Below, piece by piece: positions 34,194-42,737 of a stretch of 64,000 nucleotides of DNA (positions are counted from its first letter, which is position 1; each line of letters starts with the position of its first letter). This DNA comes from Nitrospirillum sp034653275 (GTDB taxonomy: Bacteria > Pseudomonadota > Alphaproteobacteria > Azospirillales > Azospirillaceae). Both the position numbers and the translations under genes were made by a program. The stretch covers positions 186,001 to 250,000 of the forward strand of contig NZ_JAYEES010000004.1 in NCBI RefSeq assembly GCF_034653275.1. The letters run 5' to 3'. Under the pieces are notes generated by a model. That model had not been told where the DNA came from, did no database searches, and was given only the letters and a program-made list of their open reading frames with translations.

Positions 34194-34616
34194 ATGGCCC
34201 GTGAGGACATCCATGCCGCCCTGTTTGCCCGGCTGACGGCGGCGGCCCCCTTCGCCACCGCCAGCCGCCGGGTGCGGCTGTGGAACGACCTGTCGCCGGC
34301 GCAGCAGCCGGCCCTGTTCCTGATGAGCCGGGGGGAGGAGGTGACGCGCCGCGACACCCTGCCGGCCCACCGCCTGCTGCGCGTGGACGTTCTGCTCTAC
34401 GCCCAGGCGCCGGACGACGAAACCGCCGGCGCCGTGGTGCTGAACCCCTTGTTGGACGCGGTGGAGGCCGCCCTGCGCCCCCCGCCCGGCCAGGACAAGC
34501 AGACCCTGGGCGGGCTTGTTTACGACTGCTGGATCGAGGGGCAAGTGACCACGGACGAGGGCGCCCTGGGCTCCCAGGCCGTGGCCATTGTGCCGCTGCA
34601 CCTGCTTATTCCCTAA
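34194..34616 (+). CDS. Tail terminator/completion-like protein
   Basis: The 140-residue protein (MAREDIHAALFARLTAAAPF, then VRLWNDLSPAQQPALFL; RLLRVDVLLYA; LDAVEAALRP) has the alpha-beta pattern of small tail-terminator proteins that cap the tail tube at the neck. Position between the gp10-like gene and the tail tube gene supports this. The ATG at 34194 follows AGGAT. Confidence 0.7.
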   Translation: MAREDIHAALFARLTAAAPFATASRRVRLWNDLSPAQQPALFLMSRGEEVTRRDTLPAHRLLRVDVLLYAQAPDDETAGAVVLNPLLDAVEAALRPPPGQDKQTLGGLVYDCWIEGQVTTDEGALGSQAVAIVPLHLLIP

Positions 34617-34637
34617 TCGTTATCGAGGATGCTTGTC

Positions 34638-34868
34638 ATGACCGATGCCGACGTGCCGGCCGATACCGCCGCCGCCCCCGACCCCGCGCCCGTTTCCATC
34701 ACCGAAGCCGGCCCCGCCTGCGACTGGCCCCTGCGGTTGGAGCGGGCGCTTGCCGCCTGGTTGGCGGAGGAGATCCACAACTCACCCGTGGCTCGGGTGA
34801 CCGACGCCTACAACCACCTCGTCACCACCCTGGACGGGCTGAAGGCCCGCATTCTGCAGGAGATTTGA
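34638..34868 (+). CDS. Small tail-region protein
   Basis: The 76-residue product begins with a Pro/Ala-rich acidic tail and ends in helices (LRLERALAAWLAEEIHNSP, VTDAYNHLVTTLDGLKARIL). No family is recognised. The ribosome binding site is GAGGA, and the stop is 4 bp before the tail tube start, so it is part of the structural operon. Confidence 0.6.
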   Translation: MTDADVPADTAAAPDPAPVSITEAGPACDWPLRLERALAAWLAEEIHNSPVARVTDAYNHLVTTLDGLKARILQEI

Positions 34869-34872
34869 TCCC

Positions 34873-35610
34873 ATGCCCCAATATTCCTTCGGCGCCGGTT
34901 CCCTGTTCGGCACGCCCATCGGTGTGGCCAACGCGACCCCTGTCCAGTTCGGCACCCTGCAGTCCGTCTCTGTGGACATCGATTTCACGCTCAAGGAACT
35001 GTACGGCCAGAACCAGTTCCCGGTGTCCGTCGCCCGGGGCCAGGCCAAGATCCAGGGTAAGGCCAAGACCGGCCAAATCCAGGGCGCCCTGTTCAACAAC
35101 CTGTTCTTCGGCGGCAGCCAGTCCACGGGACAGCAACTCGTGGCCCTGAACGAGGCGGCCAGCGTGCCGGCCACCAACCCGTACACCATCACGGTGGCCA
35201 ACAGCACCGGCTTCCAGGCTGACCAGGGCGTGGTGTTCGCCGCGACCGGTGTGCCGCTGGCCAAGGTGGCCAGCGCGCCGGCAACCGGCCAGTACAGCCA
35301 GTCGGGCGGCACCTACACCTTCGCCGCCGCCGACACCGGCGCCGGCCTGCTGATCAGCTACAGCTACACCAGCGCCACCGGCGGCACCGTCACCACCATC
35401 AGCAACCAGCTGCAGGGTGTGGCGCCCACTTTCTCCTGCGTGCTGACCACGCCCTTCGGCGGCCAGAACTTCGTGCTCAGCCTGAACGCTTGCACCTCCA
35501 GCAAGCTGCAACTGGCGACCAAGCAGGGCGATTACATGCAGCCGGAACTGGACTTCATGGCTTTCGCCGATGCCTCCGGCACGGTGGGCAAGCTCAGCGT
35601 GCAGGGCTAA
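34873..35610 (+). CDS. Major tail tube protein
   Basis: The 245-residue protein is mostly beta (FGTLQSVSVDIDFTLKELYG, QFPVSVARGQAKIQGKAKTG), the block pattern of long-tailed phage tube subunits. A central region (residues about 95-160: TNPYTITVANSTGFQADQGV to LLISYSYTSATGG) looks like an inserted Ig-like or decoration segment. It lies just before the chaperone and tape measure genes, as expected. Confidence 0.8.
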   Translation: MPQYSFGAGSLFGTPIGVANATPVQFGTLQSVSVDIDFTLKELYGQNQFPVSVARGQAKIQGKAKTGQIQGALFNNLFFGGSQSTGQQLVALNEAASVPATNPYTITVANSTGFQADQGVVFAATGVPLAKVASAPATGQYSQSGGTYTFAAADTGAGLLISYSYTSATGGTVTTISNQLQGVAPTFSCVLTTPFGGQNFVLSLNACTSSKLQLATKQGDYMQPELDFMAFADASGTVGKLSVQG

Positions 35611-35614
35611 GGCC

Positions 35615-35941
35615 ATGGGCGCTAATGTGGTGATCGGCGGCACGGACTATCCCGTGCCGCCCATGAACTTCGCCGCCCTGAAGGCCGCTTGGGCCGACAT
35701 CAAGGGCCTGCCCCTGCTAACCGATCCGGTGGACCAAGCGGCCGCCGGCATCCGCATCGTGGCGGCCGCCCTGAACAGCACCGTGCCCGACCTGACGGCT
35801 GAGGTTATTGAGCAGAAACTGGCCGCCACCGAGTTCCCGGCCCTGGTAGCTGCGGTGGTGGGCATCCTGCGCGAGTCGGGGCTGATCCCGACGGGGGAGC
35901 CGATACCGCAGGCGGGATCGTCGATGACATCGACGACCTGA
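35615..35941 (+). CDS. Tail assembly chaperone, short form (G-like)
   Basis: The 108-residue helical protein (MNFAALKAAWADIKGLPLL; LTAEVIEQKLAATEFPALVA) lies between the tail tube and tape measure genes, where G-type tail chaperones are found. Its last codons overlap an open -1 frame that continues to 36162, so a G/GT frameshift pair like that of lambda is likely. The chaperone coats the tape measure during assembly and is not in the finished tail. Confidence 0.7.
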   Translation: MGANVVIGGTDYPVPPMNFAALKAAWADIKGLPLLTDPVDQAAAGIRIVAAALNSTVPDLTAEVIEQKLAATEFPALVAAVVGILRESGLIPTGEPIPQAGSSMTSTT

Positions 35942-36162
35942 CTGCGGAGCTGGTGGCGTCAGGCTGTGGCGCCTGGGACGAGGTGGAGCGGCAGTTCACC
36001 CTGCCGCGCTACCAGGCGCTGTGGCGCTATTGGCGCCACCATCCGCCCGTTCACCTGATGGTGGCGGCCTATCTGGGCATCAAGCCGGAGGGGCCGCCGC
36101 CGGTTGACGAGGTCGGATTGGCAGACTTGCTGACGATGTTTGGTGGGGGGAATATCGGCTGA
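35890..36162 (+). CDS. T-like extension of the tail chaperone (-1 frame)
   Basis: This frame is open from before 35890 and encodes, from about 35911, GGIVDDIDDLTAELVASGCG, then AWDEVERQFTLPRYQALWRY and a tail ending MFGGGNIG. It is offset by -1 from the preceding gene and has no convincing start of its own (GTG at 35953 lacks a ribosome binding site). A -1 slip at the G run 35893-35897, where GGG in the P site can re-pair, would join the two. The site is not a classic heptamer, so the exact slip point is uncertain. Confidence 0.55.
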   Translation, partial: DGGADTAGGIVDDIDDLTAELVASGCGAWDEVERQFTLPRYQALWRYWRHHPPVHLMVAAYLGIKPEGPPPVDEVGLADLLTMFGGGNIG

Positions 36163-36255
36163 AGGTTGTGGAAATTGTTGCTGCTTTGTTCGGTCTGTTG
36201 GATATTGCCGTATCGGCAACCCTCCCATCGGGACACCCCCCACATTGAGGAAGCA

Positions 36256-36759
36256 ATGAGCAAATTTACCGTGGTTACGTTGATAGGGACTCTATTTCTG
36301 GTCGGGGCGACACACATGGCCCGCGCAGAAATTCCGGCCAATATCTTAAAGGGAATGATCGGTGGAGGAGATAAAATCCAAGAATGTGTGGATCACAATA
36401 AGGACGTGGGAAAAGTTGACACTTGTTTCATGATGACCGAAATGGCGGTCAATAACCTATATTATAAGAATAAAGGAGGGAATAATGAAATAGAATCGAA
36501 ACTGGGATCCTTTGGCGCAGCGCTCATGGCGGCAATGTGGTCAGATTATTTATTTAAATGTTCTGATAATATACTTTCCGGAAAAGAGGCGACCGGTTTT
36601 TGTCTGGGGACGATGAAGCTAAGAGTTGCATGGATAAATATGATTCAGAATGAATTTAATCTAAATGATCGTGACGTTTCCAAATTCTGTCAGTCATACT
36701 TCTCAAAATTGGACGAGAATAGATTTAACGGAATGAAAAAAGCATACACTTCAAAGTAA
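36256..36759 (+). CDS. AT-rich secreted cargo protein (moron)
   Basis: The 167-residue product has a signal peptide (MSKFTVVTLIGTLFLVGATH, cut near ARAE) and five cysteines in the mature part. It contains CVDHNKDVGKVDTCFMMTEM and DRDVSKFCQSYFSKL. Base composition is far lower in GC than its neighbours, and it splits the chaperone and tape measure genes, which are normally adjacent. It is thus an insertion of foreign origin. A periplasmic immunity or superinfection-exclusion role is possible. No family is recognised. Confidence 0.65.
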   Translation: MSKFTVVTLIGTLFLVGATHMARAEIPANILKGMIGGGDKIQECVDHNKDVGKVDTCFMMTEMAVNNLYYKNKGGNNEIESKLGSFGAALMAAMWSDYLFKCSDNILSGKEATGFCLGTMKLRVAWINMIQNEFNLNDRDVSKFCQSYFSKLDENRFNGMKKAYTSK

Positions 36760-36854
36760 TATATATGGCTGTGTGGCGAAGGTGCACTAAGAATTTCGTC
36801 AAATTTGGCCGCCCACTATTCTAGTGGCGATGGCTTCTATCTGTGAGGATGCTC

Positions 36855-39536
36855 ATGGTTGAACCGGTGGAAGTCAAATTCAACGGTGATATCTCTGGCT
36901 TAGCCACTGCGGCCCAACAAGCCGGTCAGGCTACCGAGCAGATTAAAATCGCCACGGAGGGATTGCAGGCCGGTGTCCGGGAACTTGAGGGGGCTTTCGA
37001 GCGCCTTTCCAGCCGCATGGCGGACACGTCTCGGCAGTTGTCCACGGCTTCATCAACCCTGACGGAGGCCACGGCGCAGACGAATGCCCATGCCGAGGCG
37101 ACCAAAAAAGGTGGAGAGGAGCAGGAGAAGGCGGGCACCAAGTTCAAGGACGTTGCCACCGCGTTCAAGGACCTGGGGGGCGCGTCCCTGTCGATGGGCA
37201 AGGAGATCCGGGACGGCACCAATCCCTTGCTGGCTATTGTCGAGCAAGCGCCGGCGGTGGTTGGGGCCTTGGCGGGATTCGGGCCTGTGGGGGTGGCTGT
37301 CAGCCTCGGGCTGACGGCGTTGGGTACCGCTGCTTATGTGGTGATTGGTGACTTTGTTGAACTCAAACAATTGTCGAAGGACATCGCCGGCCATCTGACG
37401 GCGGTTGGGCTGGGCGCCACCGGTTCAGCGGAGCAGGTCAAGGCTTGGATCAACTCATTGCATGATGATTTCGGCCTGTCGCAGAAGGATGCCGCCGCCG
37501 TCGTGGATGGCATCCGCTCCATCGGCGTGGCTTCGGTTGAGGAAAAGGACAAGCTGCAGGGCTATGCCGGCATGCTGGCCGGCCTGGCGCCGGCCCTGGG
37601 CGGGGCGGATAAGATCGCCCAGGCCCTGGCTGGGGCATTCAAAGGTGGGGCGGATGCCATCCTGGAGTTGGACAAGTCCCTGAACTTCCTGACGGTCAGT
37701 GACCAACAGGCGTTGCGCGCCGCCAAGCAGAACAATGATTTGATGGCCGAGCGCGCGATATTGATGCACGCCTTGAGTCAGAGATACGACGCGCTGGTCC
37801 AGGCGGAACATGATTTGGCGGAAGCAAAACGTGAACGAGAAGCCCTGGGGTCGCGCTACGTCGGGGAAGGGTATGACTGGGGCGGTGTTTCCCAGGCGCA
37901 AGATCAGGCGGACGCTAAGGTCAACACCGCCGAGCACCGGGTAGACACGTTAAAGCACGCCTCCGGTCCCGATCAGAAGGCCAAAGAAGACGATGAGAGG
38001 GCGGCGCAGGCCGAGCAAACACGGGCTGCTGAAAAGGCGCGTGTTGCCGCTGAGGAAAAGGCTCAGGCCGATGCGGCGTCGCGGGCCCGCCAAGCCCAGG
38101 AGGAGGCCGCCGCGGCGGAGCGGCGGCGTCGCGACCGCCAGGCATTGACTGATCAGTTGGCCAGCATTCGCGACGGTGTGGCGGCTACCCGCGAGGGCAT
38201 GGCGGAGCGGGAACAAGCGCTGGCCGGCGAGTTGGCCTTCGTCCAGGCCCATTCCGCCGACCTGCCGGCTGAGGCGCGGCGGGTTCAACGGGAAATCACC
38301 GCCGCGCACAAGGCGACACTGGACGCGGAAATCAAGGACCTGCAGCAGAGCCTGGCCGCCAATATCGAGTATGACGGCACCCTGGAGTACAACAAGGCCA
38401 GGCTGAAGGCCCTTCAAACCGAACGCTATGGCGAAGGCTCCGAAGAACTCCGCAACGCCTTGAAACAGGATGCCGACCTGCTGGCACAAGCCGGTCTGGC
38501 TCAAGCGCGAGACAAGGATAAGCAACGCAAGGCCGATCAGAAGGAGGACGTGGCGGACAATGACCTCCGGCGGCAGATGATGAACCTGTCCGTCATGGAC
38601 ATGGCCGCCGCCAAGGCCAAGGAGGTCGAGGCTGAGCGTGACGCCACCCTCAAGATTCTCGAAGAATACAGGATTCGGACAGAGGCCGCGGCGACGAGCG
38701 ATGAGCAGAGGCGTGTCATCCATGACCGCTTCCTGAAGGAAAAGGATAATCTGGAAAAGAGCTCTGCCGCTCAGATCGTCCAAATCAATCGTCAGGCCGC
38801 CCGCGACCAGCACAAGGAATATCAGCAGACGGTCAGCGGTATCACCAAATCCATGGGCAGCATGGTCCAGGGCCTGATCACCGGCACGAAGACGGTCCGC
38901 CAGTCGGTCAGCGAGATGGCCAACAAGGTCCTGTCCGAACTGGTGGACATGGCGGAGCAGCAGGCCACGGCCTGGATCATGAGCAATGTGATCAAGCTGA
39001 ACTCTGACCAGGACACGGCCAACAAGGCCATGGCGCAGTCGGTGGAGACGGCGACCTCACAGATTAAAAACGCGGCGGCTACAGGCGCCGCCAATGCCTA
39101 TGCCTCTGCCAGCGCAGGCCCGGCCTGGTGGGTGGCGCCAGCCATTTCCGCCGCTGTGCAACTGGCGATCTCCGGCCTGACCAGCAGCCTGTCCAGCGCC
39201 GCCGGCGGCTGGGGGCGGGTGCCGGCGGACGGCATGCTGACGGAGTTACATAAGGACGAGATGGTGTTGCCGGCCGGTATCGCCTCGCCTCTGCGTACCA
39301 TGCTGGCGGCCCAAAGGCTGCCATCGCTGGCGGTGCCCGCCTTGGCGGCGGCCAATTTTAACTTGCCGGGCGGTGGCGCGGCCAATGCCAATGCTCAGGT
39401 GGCGACGAGCGGCGATGGCGGTGTCACGTTCAACGTCCAGGCCATGGACAGCCGTGATGTCGCCAGCTTTTTCAATCGCCATGGCGACAAGCTGGTGGCT
39501 GCCCTGCGTGGGCAAAAGCGGAACTTCGCAATCTAG
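36855..39536 (+). CDS. Tail tape measure protein
   Basis: The 893-residue protein is largely coiled coil (GLQAGVRELEGAFERLSSRM; an Ala/Glu/Arg-rich block near residues 380-440). It has a hydrophobic segment near 130-165 (NPLLAIVEQAPAVVGALAGF) and a C-terminal block ELHKDEMVLPAGIASPLRTM seen in many tape measures. At the usual 0.15 nm per residue it predicts a tail of about 130 nm. GAGGA at 36845-36849 supports ATG 36855; ATG 36849 and GTG 36843 are alternatives. Lipoprotein cargo follows directly. Confidence 0.85.
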   Translation: MVEPVEVKFNGDISGLATAAQQAGQATEQIKIATEGLQAGVRELEGAFERLSSRMADTSRQLSTASSTLTEATAQTNAHAEATKKGGEEQEKAGTKFKDVATAFKDLGGASLSMGKEIRDGTNPLLAIVEQAPAVVGALAGFGPVGVAVSLGLTALGTAAYVVIGDFVELKQLSKDIAGHLTAVGLGATGSAEQVKAWINSLHDDFGLSQKDAAAVVDGIRSIGVASVEEKDKLQGYAGMLAGLAPALGGADKIAQALAGAFKGGADAILELDKSLNFLTVSDQQALRAAKQNNDLMAERAILMHALSQRYDALVQAEHDLAEAKREREALGSRYVGEGYDWGGVSQAQDQADAKVNTAEHRVDTLKHASGPDQKAKEDDERAAQAEQTRAAEKARVAAEEKAQADAASRARQAQEEAAAAERRRRDRQALTDQLASIRDGVAATREGMAEREQALAGELAFVQAHSADLPAEARRVQREITAAHKATLDAEIKDLQQSLAANIEYDGTLEYNKARLKALQTERYGEGSEELRNALKQDADLLAQAGLAQARDKDKQRKADQKEDVADNDLRRQMMNLSVMDMAAAKAKEVEAERDATLKILEEYRIRTEAAATSDEQRRVIHDRFLKEKDNLEKSSAAQIVQINRQAARDQHKEYQQTVSGITKSMGSMVQGLITGTKTVRQSVSEMANKVLSELVDMAEQQATAWIMSNVIKLNSDQDTANKAMAQSVETATSQIKNAAATGAANAYASASAGPAWWVAPAISAAVQLAISGLTSSLSSAAGGWGRVPADGMLTELHKDEMVLPAGIASPLRTMLAAQRLPSLAVPALAAANFNLPGGGAANANAQVATSGDGGVTFNVQAMDSRDVASFFNRHGDKLVAALRGQKRNFAI

Positions 39537-39563
39537 CAATTTGACTAATTGACGGGGGCGTGA

Positions 39564-40367
39564 ATGAAGCTAAAGAAGCCGGCGGTACTTTCGTTGATCG
39601 CCGTGGCGATTGCCTCGTGCTCCGGTATTGGAGCACCGAAGAAAATATATCCTGGCCTGGCGGTTCACGATAGAGATTTTAAAACTGTCCCGGCTACCCA
39701 GATATTTTCTGGGGATGCACAATTTCAGTCGACGATGCAGCATGTGGTGGCCATTCGGGATCATTTAGAAAGCCCTGGATGTATCGGACTAGCTGCTGCA
39801 CAATGTGTTGCGAGTTTTTCTTCAATGAATTTCATTGTTATGTCTCCAGTTTTTGAGGAGATGAAAACTTTTTTTGGTGACGAAAGGCCTAATATAAACG
39901 GATTCTCCAGGCCGAATACAGAAATTCTCCTGGAGAATCGGCGGATAATTCCGACGCCAATCGGCGGGTATGAAGGTGTTGCATATAACATTCAAATATA
40001 TACGGATGATTCTAAGGATAGAAAAGTAGAATCAATAAAAATATCCCCAGAGGGTGACGGCGGTTTAACGTTGACTGCCAGCACTGAGGACGAATTTCGG
40101 AAGCTTCACATATATGAATTAATGTATCCTGTCATGGCAAATACATGTCCTGGTATAAAGGACATTGATTTGTTTAAGTTTATCTATAACGAAGTTTTGC
40201 CACATAGCCGAATTGGCCGCCCGCCTGTTGAAGGGAGAAAATTAGGAGAGATGTGTGGCGTTTCCGTTAGATGGGTTGATTATCCCTATATGAATCGGGA
40301 TGTTTTCACTCACAGAATTAAAAGCGCCGGTTTTGTGGCTTATTATGAAATAAAGCCGATTCAGTAG
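39564..40367 (+). CDS. AT-rich lipoprotein cargo gene (moron)
   Basis: The 267-residue product starts with a lipoprotein signal (MKLKKPAVLSLIAVAIASCS, lipobox IASC), so it should be membrane anchored. The mature part has further cysteines (SPGCIGLAAAQCVASFSSM; ANTCPGIKDID) and no recognised domain. It is much AT-richer than the flanking tail genes and has its own terminator. It separates the tape measure from DUF2460, which are normally close. Prophage lipoproteins often block superinfection or modify the envelope; that role here is inference. Confidence 0.65.
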   Translation: MKLKKPAVLSLIAVAIASCSGIGAPKKIYPGLAVHDRDFKTVPATQIFSGDAQFQSTMQHVVAIRDHLESPGCIGLAAAQCVASFSSMNFIVMSPVFEEMKTFFGDERPNINGFSRPNTEILLENRRIIPTPIGGYEGVAYNIQIYTDDSKDRKVESIKISPEGDGGLTLTASTEDEFRKLHIYELMYPVMANTCPGIKDIDLFKFIYNEVLPHSRIGRPPVEGRKLGEMCGVSVRWVDYPYMNRDVFTHRIKSAGFVAYYEIKPIQ

Positions 40368-40394
40368 CGGTAGATTTATTTTAATACCTATAGT

Positions 40395-40424
40395 AAGGGC
40401 GCCTTCAAGGCGCCCTTTTTTTGT
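40395..40424 (+). terminator. Strong intrinsic terminator after the lipoprotein gene
   Basis: GGGCGCC pairs with GGCGCCC around a TTCAA loop and is flanked by AA/TT extension, with seven T after it. It lies inside the late tail operon, so downstream genes need readthrough, antitermination or another promoter. Confidence 0.85.
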
Positions 40425-40436
40425 TAGGGGTTGCCT

Positions 40437-41024
40437 ATGACCGCGATCTATCCGGCCCTGGCGGGCCTGGGCTATTCCGTTACCAAGAAGCCGACGTTCT
40501 CCACCAAGATCGCAACGGCGGCATCCGGCCGGGAGACCCGCATGGCCATGTGGTCGGCGCCCATCTGGGAATTCACGCTGACCTACGACTTCCTGCGCGA
40601 CACGGCGGCGGCCAACGAGCTGAAGCAGCTGCTGGGCTTCTATCTCCAGATGCAGGGCGCGTTCACGCCGTTCCTGTTCCAGGATCCGGACGACAACCAG
40701 GCCACGGCCCAGACCGTTGCGGTGGGCGATGGTGCGTCCACGTCGTTCACCCTGGTCCGCACCTATGGCGGTTCTGTCGAGCCTGTGGGCGCCGTCATCG
40801 GCGGCGTCACGGTCTATGTCGGCGGCGCCCGCCAGACCTCCGGCTACAGCGTCGCCGGCAACGTCCTGACCTTCAGCAGCCCGCCGGCCAACGGGGCCGT
40901 CATCACCGCCGATTTCCAATACGCCTTCCTGTGCCGCTTCAAGGATGACGGCCTGGAGTTCGAGAAGTTCGCCGCCCAGCTGTGGCAGGCGAAGCAGGTC
41001 AACCTGGTCAGCGTGAGGGCCTGA
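40437..41024 (+). CDS. DUF2460 tail protein (GTA gp12-like distal tail)
   Basis: The 195-residue protein shows the DUF2460 pattern: YSVTKKPTFSTKIATAASGR near the start, WEFTLTYDFLRD, and FLFQDPDDNQATAQ. In RcGTA the DUF2460 protein forms the distal tail ring at the start of the tip complex. GC-rich composition returns here after the AT-rich cargo gene. The ATG at 40437 has AGGGG upstream, and three bases separate it from the next gene. Confidence 0.88.
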   Translation: MTAIYPALAGLGYSVTKKPTFSTKIATAASGRETRMAMWSAPIWEFTLTYDFLRDTAAANELKQLLGFYLQMQGAFTPFLFQDPDDNQATAQTVAVGDGASTSFTLVRTYGGSVEPVGAVIGGVTVYVGGARQTSGYSVAGNVLTFSSPPANGAVITADFQYAFLCRFKDDGLEFEKFAAQLWQAKQVNLVSVRA

Positions 41025-41027
41025 GCC

Positions 41028-41945
41028 ATGCGCTCCACCGACACCGCCTTCATCCAATGGCTGCGCACCACGCCCAACCTGTGGTCGGCGGACCTGTTCA
41101 CCGTCACCCTGGCGGCCCAGGTCAGCAACCCCAGCGCCCCCACGGGCACGGTCTGGCGCTGGACCAACACCGACCGGGCCATCAGCTACGGCGGCAACAC
41201 CTGGCTGGCCACCGGGCCCCGCATCGCCCGCACCACTTGGTCCAGCAAGGCGCAACTGGAGGTGCCGCAGATGGAACTCACCATCGACAGCGCCGCCAGT
41301 GAGCTGCTGGGCGACGTGCCGGTCAACGCCTTCGTCAACAATGGTGGCTTCGACGGCGCCCGCATCCGGCTGGAACGGGCGCTGATGCCCGGCGCCAGCA
41401 CCGCCGCCTTCGGCACCATCCTGCTGTTCGAGGGCCGCGTGTCCACCGCCCAGGCCGGGCGGGCGCGGGCCACGTTGACGGTCAAGGGCGACCTGCTGCT
41501 GCTGGACCAGCAGATGCCGCGCAACCTCTATCAGGCCAACTGCCTGCACACCCTGTATGACAGCGGCTGCACCCTGCTGCGCTCCCGCTACAGCTGGAGC
41601 AACAGCGTGGGCCAAGGGTCGGTTGTCGGCACCATCGTGCCGGCGACGCCGCTGACCGCCCTGGCCCCCGATGGGGCGGGCGCCGCGGTCGATCCCCAGG
41701 CCTTCGTTCAGGGCGCCATCAGCTTCACGGGCGGCGTCAACGCCGGGGTGGTGCGGACCATCAAGGTGGTCAGCGGCGGCAACATGGGGCTGGCCTATCC
41801 CCTGCCGCATGCGCCGGCCATGGGCGATCCGTTCACCATCACCTATGGCTGCGACCACACCGCCGCCACGTGCCAGGCGCGGTTCAACAACTTGGCCAAC
41901 ATCCGCGCCTTCCCCTACATCCCGGCGGCGGAGACTGCGGCTTGA
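41028..41945 (+). CDS. DUF2163 tail hub protein (GTA gp13-like)
   Basis: The 305-residue protein begins MRSTDTAFIQWLRTTPNLWS and carries the Cys-containing block NCLHTLYDSGCTLLR and C-terminal YGCDHTAATCQARF. These two Cys pairs are characteristic of DUF2163 proteins and may hold a metal cluster in the tail hub. It follows DUF2460 as in RcGTA genes 12 and 13. Confidence 0.88.
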   Translation: MRSTDTAFIQWLRTTPNLWSADLFTVTLAAQVSNPSAPTGTVWRWTNTDRAISYGGNTWLATGPRIARTTWSSKAQLEVPQMELTIDSAASELLGDVPVNAFVNNGGFDGARIRLERALMPGASTAAFGTILLFEGRVSTAQAGRARATLTVKGDLLLLDQQMPRNLYQANCLHTLYDSGCTLLRSRYSWSNSVGQGSVVGTIVPATPLTALAPDGAGAAVDPQAFVQGAISFTGGVNAGVVRTIKVVSGGNMGLAYPLPHAPAMGDPFTITYGCDHTAATCQARFNNLANIRAFPYIPAAETAA

Positions 41946-41957
41946 GTGCCGCCGCGG

Positions 41958-42158
41958 TCAATGACGGGGCAGCACCGGCGGAGTTAAATGAACACGTCCG
42001 GGCCGCCTGAGGCTGGCCGGCACCATGCCCGCCGCCATATCCGCCAGTTGATCCGGCGGGGGAATGATCAGGGGTAGTGGCGATCGCGCCCACTCCAGGC
42101 TTTCCACCAATTCTTCCAGCAGCAGATCGCTCCAGAAGCCTTGCGTCTTCTCGGCCAT
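41958..42158 (-). CDS. Small antisense gene in the tail operon
   Basis: The 66-residue frame begins MAEKTQGFWSDLLLEELVES and continues LEWARSPLPLIIPPPDQLAD. The ATG at 42158 has AGGA six bases upstream. It fills the 326-bp gap between the DUF2163 and NlpC genes, which usually touch, and runs against the operon. No family is recognised. A real small cargo or regulatory gene is likely; chance cannot be excluded at this size. Confidence 0.45.
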   Translation of the reverse strand: MAEKTQGFWSDLLLEELVESLEWARSPLPLIIPPPDQLADMAAGMVPASLRRPGRVHLTPPVLPRH

Positions 42159-42271
42159 GGCTGTCCTCGCTGAAGAGGGAGGCCCGGATAGCCGGGCGAC
42201 TCCAGGCTGTCAGTCTACGCCTGTTCATCCGCGCGCGTGAGCGACAAATCGATCCGAATGGAGGTTCCACC

Positions 42272-42733
42272 ATGGCGGACATTCCGGCTGACGGCGGTGA
42301 AGCCGCCCAGCGCGCCGCCGTGGTCGCGGAGGCGTTGAGCTGGGTGGGCACGCCCTATCACCAGCTGGCCGATGTGAAGGGGGCGGGCGTCGATTGCTCC
42401 ATGCTGCTGGTCCGCGTGTTCGTGGACACGGGCGTGCTGCCGCCCTTCGACCCGCGCCCCTATCCACCGGATTGGCACCTGCATCGCTCGGATGAGCGCT
42501 ATGTGGTCTGGACCGAACGCTTTGGCCAGCCCTTCGATCCGGCGACCCGCGCGCCGCAGGCGGGCGACGTGGTGCTGGCCCGCTTCGGCCGGTGCTTCAG
42601 CCACGGCGCCGTCATGACCGGCCGCTTCGAACTCGTCCACGCCTACGCCCGGGACGGCCGCTGCGTGGTGGGCGACCTGCGCCAACAGCCCTTCCTCGAC
42701 CGTCCCTTGATCTTCTACAGCCTGTGGGGTTGA
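42272..42733 (+). CDS. NlpC/P60 tail peptidase (GTA gp14-like)
   Basis: The 153-residue protein has the NlpC/P60 catalytic layout: Cys42 in GVDCSMLL, His111 in CFSHGAVM and His123 in LVHAYARD. It should cut peptide cross-bridges of peptidoglycan as the tail penetrates the cell wall. It sits in the gp14 position between hub and tip proteins. GAGG precedes the ATG at 42272, although the frame is open further upstream. Confidence 0.88.
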   Translation: MADIPADGGEAAQRAAVVAEALSWVGTPYHQLADVKGAGVDCSMLLVRVFVDTGVLPPFDPRPYPPDWHLHRSDERYVVWTERFGQPFDPATRAPQAGDVVLARFGRCFSHGAVMTGRFELVHAYARDGRCVVGDLRQQPFLDRPLIFYSLWG

Positions 42734-42737
42734 TGCC

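Noticed and set aside
36783..36842. Hairpin (CGCC-C-ACTA/TAGTGGCG) before the tape measure gene as a terminator
   Set aside because: The stem is short and bulged and no T run follows. It would also cut the late operon just before an essential gene.
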